This document shows, piece after piece, positions 25,886-34,294 of a stretch of 64,000 bases of DNA. A model generated the notes under the pieces. That model was not told the origin of the DNA and did no database searches. It saw only the letters and a program-made list of their open reading frames with translations. Each line of letters starts with the position of its first letter. The stretch's first letter is position 1. Origin of the DNA: Cohnella sp. SGD-V74 (lineage in GTDB: Bacteria > Bacillota > Bacilli > Paenibacillales > Paenibacillaceae); assembly GCF_003001675.1 (NCBI RefSeq), contig NZ_PVYW01000018.1:1-64000 (forward strand), written 5' to 3'. The position numbers and the translations under genes were made by a program.

Positions 25886-25900
25886 TTTACATAGCGTAGT
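25886..25900. promoter_or_regulatory. Degenerate BlaI-type operator, dead M23 gene
   Basis: TTTAC-ATAGC-GTAGT, eight of ten positions with the TAC/GTA core kept, 61 bp before the pseudogene start. It is decaying along with its gene. Confidence 0.45.
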
Positions 25901-25993
25901 ATAATTCGTGCAATTCATGCAAATTCCTGCTATTGATCGATTTAAGACAAGAACTGAACCCCTTATGACAGTTCTTATTCATAGGTTTTGCAT

Positions 25994-26179
25994 TTATTTA
26001 ATATTTCCCTTTATAGATTCATCTTCTTCTCCATCCATTAATTCCTTTGTTCCCAATCTAAACTCCCTGATGGTGGTACCGATCGCTTTGCCGAGTTGAG
26101 GCAGTTTTGAAGGTCCGAATATGAGCAAGGCAATAAGAACTAATAATAATATTCCCGTCCAACCTATATTTAATGGCAA
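25994..26179 (-). CDS. tatA: Twin-arginine translocase subunit TatA
   Basis: Protein of 61 aa with the TatA/E signature: short N-terminal membrane helix (about 5-20), FGPSKLPQLGKAIGTTIREF hinge and amphipathic helix, then an acidic tail. It forms the size-adaptable pore element for folded Tat substrates. It is the third gene after a Tat-signal multicopper oxidase and a ZIP permease on one strand, so it probably serves export of that oxidase. No tatC is in the window, so it must use a chromosomal TatC. Confidence 0.93.
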   Translation of the reverse strand: MPLNIGWTGILLLVLIALLIFGPSKLPQLGKAIGTTIREFRLGTKELMDGEEDESIKGNIK

Positions 26180-26203
26180 TAGTCTCTCCTCCTCTCTTCC
26201 TAT

Positions 26204-27397
26204 TTACGAGCTTACGAATAGAGCTGTAACATACATTATTAATAGGCCAAGCGTCAATCCGGCTAAATTCGTCCATGAGACGGCAGCTATGTTTTTCTTT
26301 GCGGCTTCTTTAAGAATCATTCGGCCGATCGAATAGATCACTTGAGCGATTGCGCCGGCGCCTATTCCGAAGAACAGAGAAGCGAACGTGGGATTATACA
26401 TAAATCCGCCTATCCAAGTGCCGATAATCGCTGGGGCTCCTCCCACGATTGCTAACGCCAAGAAGGTTTTCCAAGAAGGTTGCTCTTTCAACATAGGCGA
26501 AGCAATGCCCATTCCCTCCGTGACGTTGTGAAGCGTGAATCCGATGATCAGGAACGTACCGAGCGCGGCTTCACCGGCAGCGAATGCAGCCCCGATCGCC
26601 AGCCCTTCCCCGAGATTGTGAAGACCGATGCCGCCAGCGATTTTATAAGCGATTTGTTTCCCGGATGTTTTGCCTTTTAGTTGATTCCCTTGATCAAGCG
26701 CCAATAAGAACAAAAAGCTCAAGAGAGCTCCGAACCAAACAAGTCCCGTTCCTTGAAATAGGCTTGGTGCTTTTGCGCCGATTTCCAATCCTTCATTAAA
26801 GGTATCGATAACGAGAAAAAACAATAAGCCTATCGTCAAAGCCAGTATCCCCTGCACGCCTTTGTCCGAAAACCTCCGCAAAAAGGGAAACCATAGTAAT
26901 CCCAGTCCCACGGGGACTACGCCGACATAAAAGCCGATGAGGGCGTATTGAGCGAAACGGCTAGCATCGGCGACGGGTGTTTTAGCGGCAATAGGTACCT
27001 CTCCCGAAAAGATCAGGCCATTTGTCGTAATCAGGTTGATCGTATACGGATCGCCTTCTACCCAACCGTACGGAATGTCTATCACGGTTTGATCAAGTCG
27101 GTTTAGCGTCTCGCTCGGCCGAAAGGTCGCGTTCCAGAAGGCGTCGTTTATGACGACTTGCGCAATGGATACGGAATCGGGACCTGTATTTAGAACTTTA
27201 ACCGTAAAGCCTTCGTCCGTGAGCGTAATTTTCTCGATATCCAATACTTCCAGCGGAGCAACAGGCTCATCCTTGACCCCAGTCCCGAAGTGGAATAGGG
27301 CGTAAATGATCATAGCAAGTAAGATTAGCGGCAAGATTCCCCAGATCCACATTGTTTTATGAGGTTTCGATTGAAGAGTTTCGACTTCGCTCTGCAT
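26204..27397 (-). CDS. ZIP-family metal permease with N-terminal ectodomain
   Basis: Protein of 397 aa. An N-terminal membrane anchor (about 17-36) is followed by an extracytoplasmic beta domain (about 45-140: LDIEKITLTDEGFTVKVLNT) and then a ZIP module of eight helices (about 148-395). The metal-path motifs HNLGEGLAIGAAF and HNVTEGMGIA are intact (HNxxE in helices 4 and 5). The anchored ectodomain is an unusual addition to ZIP and could dock the oxidase encoded just upstream. The gene follows the oxidase by 14 nt and precedes tatA by 24 nt. Substrate is probably Fe2+, Mn2+ or Zn2+, undetermined. Confidence 0.88.
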   Translation of the reverse strand: MQSEVETLQSKPHKTMWIWGILPLILLAMIIYALFHFGTGVKDEPVAPLEVLDIEKITLTDEGFTVKVLNTGPDSVSIAQVVINDAFWNATFRPSETLNRLDQTVIDIPYGWVEGDPYTINLITTNGLIFSGEVPIAAKTPVADASRFAQYALIGFYVGVVPVGLGLLWFPFLRRFSDKGVQGILALTIGLLFFLVIDTFNEGLEIGAKAPSLFQGTGLVWFGALLSFLFLLALDQGNQLKGKTSGKQIAYKIAGGIGLHNLGEGLAIGAAFAAGEAALGTFLIIGFTLHNVTEGMGIASPMLKEQPSWKTFLALAIVGGAPAIIGTWIGGFMYNPTFASLFFGIGAGAIAQVIYSIGRMILKEAAKKNIAAVSWTNLAGLTLGLLIMYVTALFVSS

Positions 27398-27411
27398 CTT
27401 GTTTACCCTCC

Positions 27412-28458
27412 CTATGCTTTGGCTTCAAAAAAGCCCATCCACCCGAGCTCCGCGAATTCGCTCTGATGTGCGTGGAACATATACTTCCCAGGTCCGGGGA
27501 ACACCACTTCCAATATTCCCCTTTGGCCTTGGCATTGCATGATCGTATCCGTATACACGGGCCTTGCTTCAGGATCCGCCCCGACCTCGTAATAATGAAA
27601 GAAGTTCGCATGGAGATGAAAAGAATTGAGGAGATCGAATTCGGTCAAATTGCTTAGATATATTCGAACCAACTCCCCCACCTTAACTTCGATTGGCCAG
27701 GCTTGAAAGGCGAATGCATAGCCGTTAACGGTGTAAACTTCGTTTGCTCCGTCAAGGTCCAAATCGAATCCGTTCATCACCATATTGAATTCGCGAGCGG
27801 GTTTTCTTGCTTTCTTAGGGTCAACGATGAAATTTCCGTACAAACCTTTGTGAATGTGCTTGGCAAGCGGCGGAATATGGCAATGGTAGACGTGCATGCC
27901 TGCCGGTTTGGCCTCGAACTCGTATATAAACTCCGTGCCGGATTGTACGGGCTCGATTCCATCCATTCCCGTCGGATGAATGCCGTGAAAATGAATGGAA
28001 TGCGGATGCGTCGAACCGTTCCAAAATTTTATTCGGACAATATCACCCTCCATGCATCGAATCGTGGGGCCGGGAATCGAATCGTTGTAGGCCCATCCCG
28101 GGAATTTGATTCCTTCCGCGATTTCTAATTCGGTGTCCATGGCCACAAGCTCGTATTCCCTGACCGTACGTCCGTCGGATCCGGTACTGGTTTTGCCGTA
28201 ATTGAATTCGGTCAGCGACTTAATCGCCGCTTGCAGCCCGTTGGTCATCTTCGTTCCGGGATCGTAACCATGGGTCATGGTCTGGTGCTTCTGATTCTGC
28301 AGCGCGGAATGAAGTTCATGTTTATCCATGGCTTTAACGGTTTTGCCAAACCATGAACTCGGGTTTAACAAGGATCCCCCAATCACGCTTAACGTTCCAA
28401 TCGCTCCCCACTTCAGTACTTCTCTCCGTGATACCGGTCTTTTCGGATCGAATACCAT
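27412..28458 (-). CDS. Tat-exported two-domain multicopper oxidase
   Basis: Protein of 348 aa with a twin-arginine signal (VSRREVLKWGAIGTLSVIGG). Two cupredoxin domains are seen. The first (about 105-215) has HSIHFHGIHP and HVYHCHIPPLAKHIHKGLYG; the second (about 225-345) has NSFHLHANFF and YMFHAHQSEFAELGWMG. HFHG, HCH and HxH pairs account for type 1 and type 2/3 copper ligands as in two-domain nitrite-reductase-like oxidases. Copper loading before export explains the Tat route. First gene of the oxidase-ZIP-tatA operon. Ferroxidase, cuprous oxidase or laccase activity cannot be told apart from sequence. Confidence 0.88.
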   Translation of the reverse strand: MVFDPKRPVSRREVLKWGAIGTLSVIGGSLLNPSSWFGKTVKAMDKHELHSALQNQKHQTMTHGYDPGTKMTNGLQAAIKSLTEFNYGKTSTGSDGRTVREYELVAMDTELEIAEGIKFPGWAYNDSIPGPTIRCMEGDIVRIKFWNGSTHPHSIHFHGIHPTGMDGIEPVQSGTEFIYEFEAKPAGMHVYHCHIPPLAKHIHKGLYGNFIVDPKKARKPAREFNMVMNGFDLDLDGANEVYTVNGYAFAFQAWPIEVKVGELVRIYLSNLTEFDLLNSFHLHANFFHYYEVGADPEARPVYTDTIMQCQGQRGILEVVFPGPGKYMFHAHQSEFAELGWMGFFEAKA

Positions 28459-28669
28459 CCCATCACCCTCCGATTTTTCTTTCCCAAAGGAAATTATATT
28501 TCTATCATGAAAAAAAAGTGTTTAAATCAAATATTTATGGTTTTAAGACAAAATGTTTGCCACACGCAAAATATCTTCATGCCTAATATATGATTTTCTT
28601 AAGAAATTGTAAATAAGAAATTTTTATTTCGCTGGAGGTTTGATTGAGGCGGAGGTTTGGGCTTTTGCA

Positions 28670-28704
28670 GAGGAAAAATAAAGAAAACCCGCGATTTACG
28701 CGGG
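28670..28704 (-). terminator. Terminator of the arsR-cadA-monooxygenase operon
   Basis: CCCGCG-TAAAT-CGCGGG on the minus strand, followed by TTTTCTTTATTTTT. The stem overlaps the last codons of the monooxygenase. The interval 28459-28670 holds no gene that I can see. Confidence 0.8.
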
Positions 28705-29763
28705 CGAAGAAGAAGTGATTTGAATGGATTGCATTTGCTGTACAACATATTCGGCATCTTGACCGACTCCGCCGATCAAGGCGGAGCCACGCCGATGCTG
28801 CCAGGGCATTCCGACAAAATATAGTCCGGCAATCGTACTTACTCCTCTTTGATGAAGGGGTTTCCCCTCCTCGTTCAGACTATGAGGGATTTGTATCCAC
28901 CCGTAATCCGGATAAAAACCAGTGGCCCAAACGATATTATCGACTTTTAATGATGTTTGGTCTGAAAAGAGTATGACATCGCGAACAATTCGCACCGTTC
29001 GCGGTTTTAATCGAACTGTCCCATTGCTTATGGCTTCTTTTAATTCAAATCCAAATATCGGATCAGGTTGTCTGCTCAACCGCTTGCCAATTGCGGATAA
29101 ATTATCGGCTTTAAGAATTCCGATCTTCGCAAACCACCAGAAAATGCTTTTTTTCATCAAATGCAGCGGCATAAACTTCATTCGATGGCCGACCGAAAGA
29201 TAGACTTCCCTTTCTTTGGCGAGCTCAACGGCAATTTGCGCCCCGGAGTTCCCGGCACCGACGACTAAAACAGGGCCATCCTGCAGCGAAGACGGATTAC
29301 GATAAAAAGCGGTGTGAACTTGAACGATGTTCGGATTCGCTTGCTCCGCCAGTCGAGGAATCAAAGGTTTTTGAAACGGACCAATCGCTACGATTACGTT
29401 GGTCGCCTTATATAGCCCTTGGTTCGTTTCAAGCTCAAAGTCATTCCCCGATTTCTTAAGCGCGGTCACCTCAACATCCAACTGTATCGGAAGTTCGAAA
29501 TGGTTCGCGTAAGCTTTCAAATAACGCGCGATTTCGTCTTTCGACGCATATCCGTTCGGATCTCCATCTAATGGCATTCCAGGCAAAGAACTATAGAATC
29601 GGGGAGTAAAGAGCACCAAACTGTCATATCGGCTCTTCCATATGTGCCCTACTTCCGAACCTTTGTCTAGTAGAACGAAAGATTTCCCCGTTTTCAATAA
29701 ATAGTATCCCACGGCAAGTCCTGCTTGTCCTGCGCCGATCACAATGACGTCATATTGAGGCAT
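28696..29763 (-). CDS. Flavin-dependent monooxygenase (CzcO/FMO-like)
   Basis: Class B flavoprotein monooxygenase of 355 aa. The FAD site is VIVIGAGQAGLAVGYYLL (residues 5-22), the NADPH site is VLVVGAGNSGAQIAVELA (about 165-182), and the FATGYxPD-like motif appears as WATGFYPDYGW (about 280). Proteins of this type next to CadA/CDF genes are commonly called CzcO and their substrate is unclear. It lies 27 nt after cadA2 and ends the operon. The fragment at 15.7-16.3 kb is a broken relative. Confidence 0.88.
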   Translation of the reverse strand: MPQYDVIVIGAGQAGLAVGYYLLKTGKSFVLLDKGSEVGHIWKSRYDSLVLFTPRFYSSLPGMPLDGDPNGYASKDEIARYLKAYANHFELPIQLDVEVTALKKSGNDFELETNQGLYKATNVIVAIGPFQKPLIPRLAEQANPNIVQVHTAFYRNPSSLQDGPVLVVGAGNSGAQIAVELAKEREVYLSVGHRMKFMPLHLMKKSIFWWFAKIGILKADNLSAIGKRLSRQPDPIFGFELKEAISNGTVRLKPRTVRIVRDVILFSDQTSLKVDNIVWATGFYPDYGWIQIPHSLNEEGKPLHQRGVSTIAGLYFVGMPWQHRRGSALIGGVGQDAEYVVQQMQSIQITSSSPA

Positions 29764-29790
29764 TCGAAGCTCTCCTATCCTTGTGCTAGT

Positions 29791-32274
29791 CTACTTTGAC
29801 ATGAGCCTCATACTGTTCAAAATCACAATCAAGGCAGCCCCCGTGTCGCTCATGACGGCGATCCATAACGTAAGTACGTCTGGGAAAATCAAGATCAGAG
29901 CGGCCGCTTTCACGATCAGGGAGAACCAAATGTTTTGCTTGATGATTTTAAGGGCTTTCCGGCTTAATTCAACGGTATGCGGCAGCTTTTCCAGGTTGTC
30001 GGCCATGAGCACGATGTCTGCCGTCTCCATGGCGGTATCCGTACCTGCGCCTCCCATGGCGATCCCAAGATCGGCCGTGGCCAGAGCGGGCGCATCATTG
30101 ATTCCGTCGCCGACCATCGCCACCTTATGTCCTTCCTCCTGAAGCTGCTTGATCGCGGATGCTTTGTCCTCCGGCATCAATTCGGCAAAATAACGGTCCA
30201 CGCCGGTGTGCAAAGCGATTTTTTTCGCCGTTCCTTCGTTGTCGCCGGTTAACATAACGATTTGCTTCAATCCGACTTCATGGAGCTCACGAACGGCATT
30301 GACCGAAACCTTGCGGATCGAATCCGCGACTGCGATGACTCCCAATATTCGATCTCTGGTCCCGACGATAACGACCGTATTTCCTTCTTGCTGAAGAGTT
30401 CGAATTTGCGGTTCCAAGGTTTCATACGGAACTTTTAGTTCTTGAAACAGCTTCAGATTACCGGCGATGTATTCCTTGTCGCCGATCCATCCCGCTACAC
30501 CCTGGCCGACCAGATTTTTGAACCGATCGGCGGGAAGAGAGGTAACCCCTCTTTCTTCGGCATATTCGACGATGGCTTTTGCGATCGGATGAGTCGAGTA
30601 TTTTTCCAGCGCGCATGCAATGGAGAGTAAATCTCCTTCTTCATTCTCAAGCGCCATCATCCGGGAAACTCTCGGTTTCCCTTCCGTTAACGTACCTGTT
30701 TTGTCAAACGCAATGGCGGAAATGGTTCCAGCAACTTCAAGGAAGGCTCCTCCTTTAATGAGGATTCCATTCTTAGCCGCGTTTCCGATAGCCGATACGA
30801 TCGCGACGGGCGTGGAGATGACTAACGCGCACGGGCAGGCGACGACAAGCAATTCCAGCCCTTTGTAAAACCATTCCGCCCACGTTCCGGCGCCGAAGAT
30901 CGGCGGGATCACCATGACGGCAAGCGCTAGAACGAATACAATTGGCGTATAAATCCTTGCAAATCGATCTACGAAAGCTTCCGTCGGTGCTTTTTTCTCT
31001 TGTGCTTCTTCCACTAGGTGAATGATTTTGGAAAGCGTCGTATCCTCGGACAGCTTGGTCACGGAGATTTCTAGAACGCCATGCTCATTAATCGTGCCCG
31101 CATAAACGTCATCTCCGACTTCCTTGTCTACCGGAACGGATTCGCCGGTAATCGGGGCCTGATTCACGCTTGAATGTCCTTGAACGACCCGGCCGTCAAG
31201 GGGGATTTTGTCTCCCGGTTTGACGACGATGAACTCTCCAACGGAAATCTCTCCAACTGGCTTTCGGATCAACGAATTGCCCTGCTTCACGTTCGCTTCC
31301 GGAGGCGCAAGGTCGATTAAACCGCGAATCGAATTGCGTGTTTTCTCGATGGACCTCGTTTGTAGCGCGTTGCCTAACGCAAAGAGCCAGACTACTGTCG
31401 CCCCTTCGAACCATTCGCCGATGGCCGCTGCGCCGATAACGGCTGCCGTCATGAGCACGTTCATATCCAAAGATCGGCTTTTGATCGCGTAGTAGGCGCT
31501 TCTCGCGGGCTTATATCCCCCGATTACGATGGATAGCGCGTAGAGCGAAGTGATGATCCAGTCCGAAACATCGGAAAAAGATCCGAGAAAACCCAGCAGC
31601 AGCAACGCGCCGGACAAGACAACGGAGTTCGTAGATTTGTCTTTTTTCTTCTCTTCGGCCTGGCGCCTATTTGAGATCAACGTAGCTTTGTATCCTGCTT
31701 TGGAAACTTCTTTTATAATTTCGTCGACAGGGGTATCGTGTTCGATGGTCATCTTTCCAGAGGCAAAATTAACGCTCACGCTAGAGACGTCGGACCGATT
31801 CTTGAAATGGTTCTCGATCGTTAACGCGCAAGAGCCGCAATCCATGCCCTCGATCCGATAGGTACGCGCTTTATTCCCTCGATCAATCGCTTGTAAGGAG
31901 TAACCTAATTTTTGGGCGGTATCCGGCAGGAGATCAAAGGCCGAAGCTTCCGCTATCGCGACTTGCATTTTGCCGGTGCTGTAATTGACTTGAACGCGGG
32001 ATACGCCGTTTAGTTGGCTTAACGCTCTCTCAAGCGTAACGGCGCAAGCGGAACAGTCCATCCCGTGAACGAGATACTCGCCTTTTTGCTCGTGATCCTT
32101 TGTGACGACTTCATGTTTGATCTCGGAAGTCGACTCATTTTTGCAACAGTCGTCTTCGCAGGTAGATGTCGTTTGGTTAAGTAAGGTTAGGTTCTTCTTG
32201 AATGACGGTTTTTTCGCCGGGACATCTTTATTTTCCGAACAACAAGAGGATGGATTCGCTTCTTTTTCGTTCAT
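29791..32274 (-). CDS. cadA: Second Cd2+/Zn2+/Pb2+ P1B-type ATPase, two HMA domains
   Basis: Export ATPase of about 827 aa. The N-terminus is Cys-rich (PSSCCSE, CEDDCCKNE) and is followed by two heavy-metal-associated domains, HGMDCSACAVT and EGMDCGSCALT, then eight helices. P1B-2 marks: CPCALVIS, AFDKTGTLTEG, STHPIAK, TGESVPV and GDGINDAPALA. It differs from the first CadA by the extra HMA and the CC clusters, which may suit thiophilic metals such as Pb or Cd. ATG 32274 (MNEKEANPSS) is used because it overlaps the regulator stop (ATGA) and has GGGGAG upstream. Symbol by family. Confidence 0.93.
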   Translation of the reverse strand: MNEKEANPSSCCSENKDVPAKKPSFKKNLTLLNQTTSTCEDDCCKNESTSEIKHEVVTKDHEQKGEYLVHGMDCSACAVTLERALSQLNGVSRVQVNYSTGKMQVAIAEASAFDLLPDTAQKLGYSLQAIDRGNKARTYRIEGMDCGSCALTIENHFKNRSDVSSVSVNFASGKMTIEHDTPVDEIIKEVSKAGYKATLISNRRQAEEKKKDKSTNSVVLSGALLLLGFLGSFSDVSDWIITSLYALSIVIGGYKPARSAYYAIKSRSLDMNVLMTAAVIGAAAIGEWFEGATVVWLFALGNALQTRSIEKTRNSIRGLIDLAPPEANVKQGNSLIRKPVGEISVGEFIVVKPGDKIPLDGRVVQGHSSVNQAPITGESVPVDKEVGDDVYAGTINEHGVLEISVTKLSEDTTLSKIIHLVEEAQEKKAPTEAFVDRFARIYTPIVFVLALAVMVIPPIFGAGTWAEWFYKGLELLVVACPCALVISTPVAIVSAIGNAAKNGILIKGGAFLEVAGTISAIAFDKTGTLTEGKPRVSRMMALENEEGDLLSIACALEKYSTHPIAKAIVEYAEERGVTSLPADRFKNLVGQGVAGWIGDKEYIAGNLKLFQELKVPYETLEPQIRTLQQEGNTVVIVGTRDRILGVIAVADSIRKVSVNAVRELHEVGLKQIVMLTGDNEGTAKKIALHTGVDRYFAELMPEDKASAIKQLQEEGHKVAMVGDGINDAPALATADLGIAMGGAGTDTAMETADIVLMADNLEKLPHTVELSRKALKIIKQNIWFSLIVKAAALILIFPDVLTLWIAVMSDTGAALIVILNSMRLMSK

Positions 32275-32627
32275 TCGGCGTTCTCCCCATTTTTGAAGCA
32301 ACAATCTAATTCGTCGTTTTTCTCGCAAGCCGCCACTTCTAGTTCGACCTGATTAAAGACGGTATCCATGACGTTTAACAATTCGACGATTTGTTCGTTT
32401 CTTAAGCTGTAATACATATATTTCCCTTCTTGTCTGCCGATGATGATGCCGCAGCCCTTAAGACAAGCTAAATGCTGTGAGATGTTAGATTGATTGCCTT
32501 TAAGATCATCGACGATTTGCGATACCGTTTTTTCTTTACCTTTGATACATTCAAGGATTTGCAGCCTTGTTTTATCGCTAAAACCACGTAGAAATTTGGC
32601 TTTGACCTCTTTATTGACAGGTTGCAT
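32271..32627 (-). CDS. ArsR/SmtB-family metal repressor (CadC/CmtR-like)
   Basis: Winged-helix repressor of 118 aa: FSDKTRLQILECIKGKEKTV, then QSNISQHLACLKGCGIIIGR and KYMYYSLRNEQI. Cysteines in the recognition helix region (HLACLKGCG) and the C-terminal tail (AACEKNDELDCC) could form a thiolate site, an arrangement reminiscent of CmtR (inference). It lacks the N-terminal Cys pair of CadC. It heads a three-gene operon with cadA and the monooxygenase and has a large inverted repeat 24 bp upstream. Confidence 0.9.
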   Translation of the reverse strand: MQPVNKEVKAKFLRGFSDKTRLQILECIKGKEKTVSQIVDDLKGNQSNISQHLACLKGCGIIIGRQEGKYMYYSLRNEQIVELLNVMDTVFNQVELEVAACEKNDELDCCFKNGENAE

Positions 32628-32650
32628 GTGGTTATCCCCCTTGCATATAC

Positions 32651-32692
32651 ATTAGTCGATGTTAATGTGTCATCATATTAGCATCGACTAAT
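32651..32692. promoter_or_regulatory. Operator of the second arsR-cadA operon
   Basis: Perfect 11-bp inverted repeat ATTAGTCGATG / CATCGACTAAT separated by 20 bp, immediately before the arsR ribosome site. The two arms are far apart for one ArsR dimer, so each may be half of a separate imperfect site. Confidence 0.6.
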
Positions 32693-32864
32693 GAATGTGT
32701 CAAACTTAATCCAAGCCATCATTCAACAAGCGGCAATCGGTTATTTATCTTTAACAAGTGTTATTCCGCAAAAACAGAAAAACCCGCTATTGAAACGCGA
32801 GTTGAAGTTGATTCCAGCACGAACAACACCAGAAAAAATAATTGAACATCAAAAGATTATTTTA

Positions 32865-33401
32865 TTATTTACCTAATAGCTCTCGTATGCGTTCATCTAT
32901 GTCTTCTTCGGTCATACCGCCAACAAATATATCCATAATCTTGCCATTAGGTTTTACAAACAAAGTCGTTGGATAGGATTTAAGTTTATATAGACGTTCA
33001 ACTTTACGATTTTGATCTCTCAAAATCGTAAAGTCTAGATTTAATCGGTCAACAAAATTGCTGACTGAAATACTATCTTCGCTTAAATTAATTGCCAATA
33101 TCTTAAATTGTTCATCTTTCCATTTATCCGATTGACGCTGGAACTCAGGCATTTCCTTTACGCAAGGCGGACAAAATGTTCCCCAAAAATTAATAACAAC
33201 GGCCTTCCCTTTGTAGTCAGACAATTTATACACTTTATCGTCTAATCCTAGAAGTGAAAAATCAGGAGGCGTATCACCTTTCTTAAGAACGACACTCGTT
33301 GGCTCAAATGATTTAAAAATAGCTATTCCGCCAATAATCAGCACACTTAGTAGAATCAAATACTGCCATATTTTTTTCGTTGACCTTTTGCTCAAATTCA
33401 T
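32865..33401 (-). CDS. ResA/TlpA-type thioredoxin, second copy
   Basis: Membrane-anchored thiol reductase of about 178 aa, very close in sequence to the one at 13161-13691: shared blocks include VVLKKGD, FWGTFCPPCVKEMP with CPPC, and KIMDIFVGGMTEEDID at the C-terminus. Anchor at about 12-30. Start assigned to the ATG of MNLSKRS; AAGGAG lies very close upstream, so a TTG 12 nt earlier is possible. The gene follows a response-regulator remnant and an exact operator (33705), so the whole regulator-tlpA block looks like a rearranged duplicate. Confidence 0.88.
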   Translation of the reverse strand: MNLSKRSTKKIWQYLILLSVLIIGGIAIFKSFEPTSVVLKKGDTPPDFSLLGLDDKVYKLSDYKGKAVVINFWGTFCPPCVKEMPEFQRQSDKWKDEQFKILAINLSEDSISVSNFVDRLNLDFTILRDQNRKVERLYKLKSYPTTLFVKPNGKIMDIFVGGMTEEDIDERIRELLGK

Positions 33402-33461
33402 GTCTCCTTCCAAAACCGAGTTTAATCTAAAACTTCAAGCTTTTATCCGATTCCCCATACA

Positions 33462-33600
33462 GTTATAATCGAAGCGGCTAGCGATCTCTCCATCTTCTGC
33501 TTCCTCGACTGTGTATCCTTCATATGTCAAATAGAGGCGCAAAGCCGACGGATATATTCATTATCCTCAACAACTAAAATGCGAACCCTTGTTTGTTCAT
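33462..33600 (-). pseudogene. Response-regulator receiver-domain remnant
   Basis: The first 40-45 codons of a regulator, in shifted frames: MNKQGFAF-like start, then VEDNEYIRR, LRLYLTYEGYTVEEAEDGEI. These parallel the N-terminus of the intact regulator at 4756-5484 (VDDDEHIRRLLRLYLTNEGY). The sequence then loses similarity. It begins 105 bp from the operator at 33705, similar to the intact locus (81 bp). From 33600 to 33843 no other gene is visible. Confidence 0.8.
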
Positions 33601-33704
33601 TTGAGAACCTCCACTTGGGAGTCACTCAGAATAATTCCCGGAATGAAATATCTATTTACGAATTTAGATTCATATTCTCACCAATAATTCTACACTCTTT
33701 TATA

Positions 33705-33719
33705 ACTACAATATGTAGT
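33705..33719. promoter_or_regulatory. BlaI-type operator, regulator remnant / tlpA copy 2
   Basis: AACTAC-AATAT-GTAGTA, exact to the pattern. Its original target, the regulator gene, is dead; it may now drive the tlpA copy at 33.4 kb. Confidence 0.72.
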
Positions 33720-33842
33720 ACTATATGGCGATATAATGACACTTGGTTATGTACTTGTGTTGCTGACAGCACCAAAGAGGATATTTTAAGATCGGGAGTA
33801 GCATTCGCTAGTCCCGATTCTTTATCATATTTTTAGCTCCGA

Positions 33843-34294
33843 TTACAACAAGTTGCGTTTCTTTAATCTTTCGCCAATAGGATGCCGTTCCAGAATCAGC
33901 TTAAATAACTCATAAAGCTCATGTATAAATTGGTTCGGGATTTGCTTAGATAGGTTTTGATACATGAGTTCTTCGGCATGTTTAATTTCTACTGCTTTAT
34001 GCTTTCCTATTGCACTTAATGAAAGAATAACGGCTCTGCGATCGGCCTCAGAGGCTGAACGAAGGATTAGCCCTTCTCTCACAAGGTTATCGACCAGTCT
34101 CGAAGGGCCCCGCCTTCACATAATAATAGAGACCCTAGCTCTTTAAGCGAAAGAGGGCCATAATCATCTATGACGCGGATTGCCTCAGCTTGTGATCCTG
34201 TGACTCCAGTCGTCTTAATAATGTCTTGAAATTGTCGAGCCCCTTCTCTCTCCATAGCAAATATCATATATCGAATGGCTTCGATCTCTTTCAT
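33843..34294 (-). pseudogene. MarR-family regulator, single frameshift
   Basis: Two frames join into one MarR protein of about 150 aa. The first gives MKEIEAIRYMIFAMEREGAR up to LSLKELGSLLLCEGG, and the second LVREGLILRSASEADRRAVI through the dimerisation helix. The DRR wing motif is intact. The shift lies in a GGGG/CCC run at about 34105-34111 (one base missing). It starts in an ATGA overlap with the upstream hydrolase gene. Either recent inactivation or a sequencing error in a homopolymer. Confidence 0.75.

Noticed and set aside
26204..27657. Several open frames overlapping the ZIP and multicopper oxidase genes on both strands
   Set aside because: The ZIP and oxidase frames carry complete family motifs; the others have none.
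31550..31861. Plus-strand open frame opposite the second cadA
   Set aside because: Antisense shadow of the HMA and helix-1 region of the ATPase; no independent evidence of coding.
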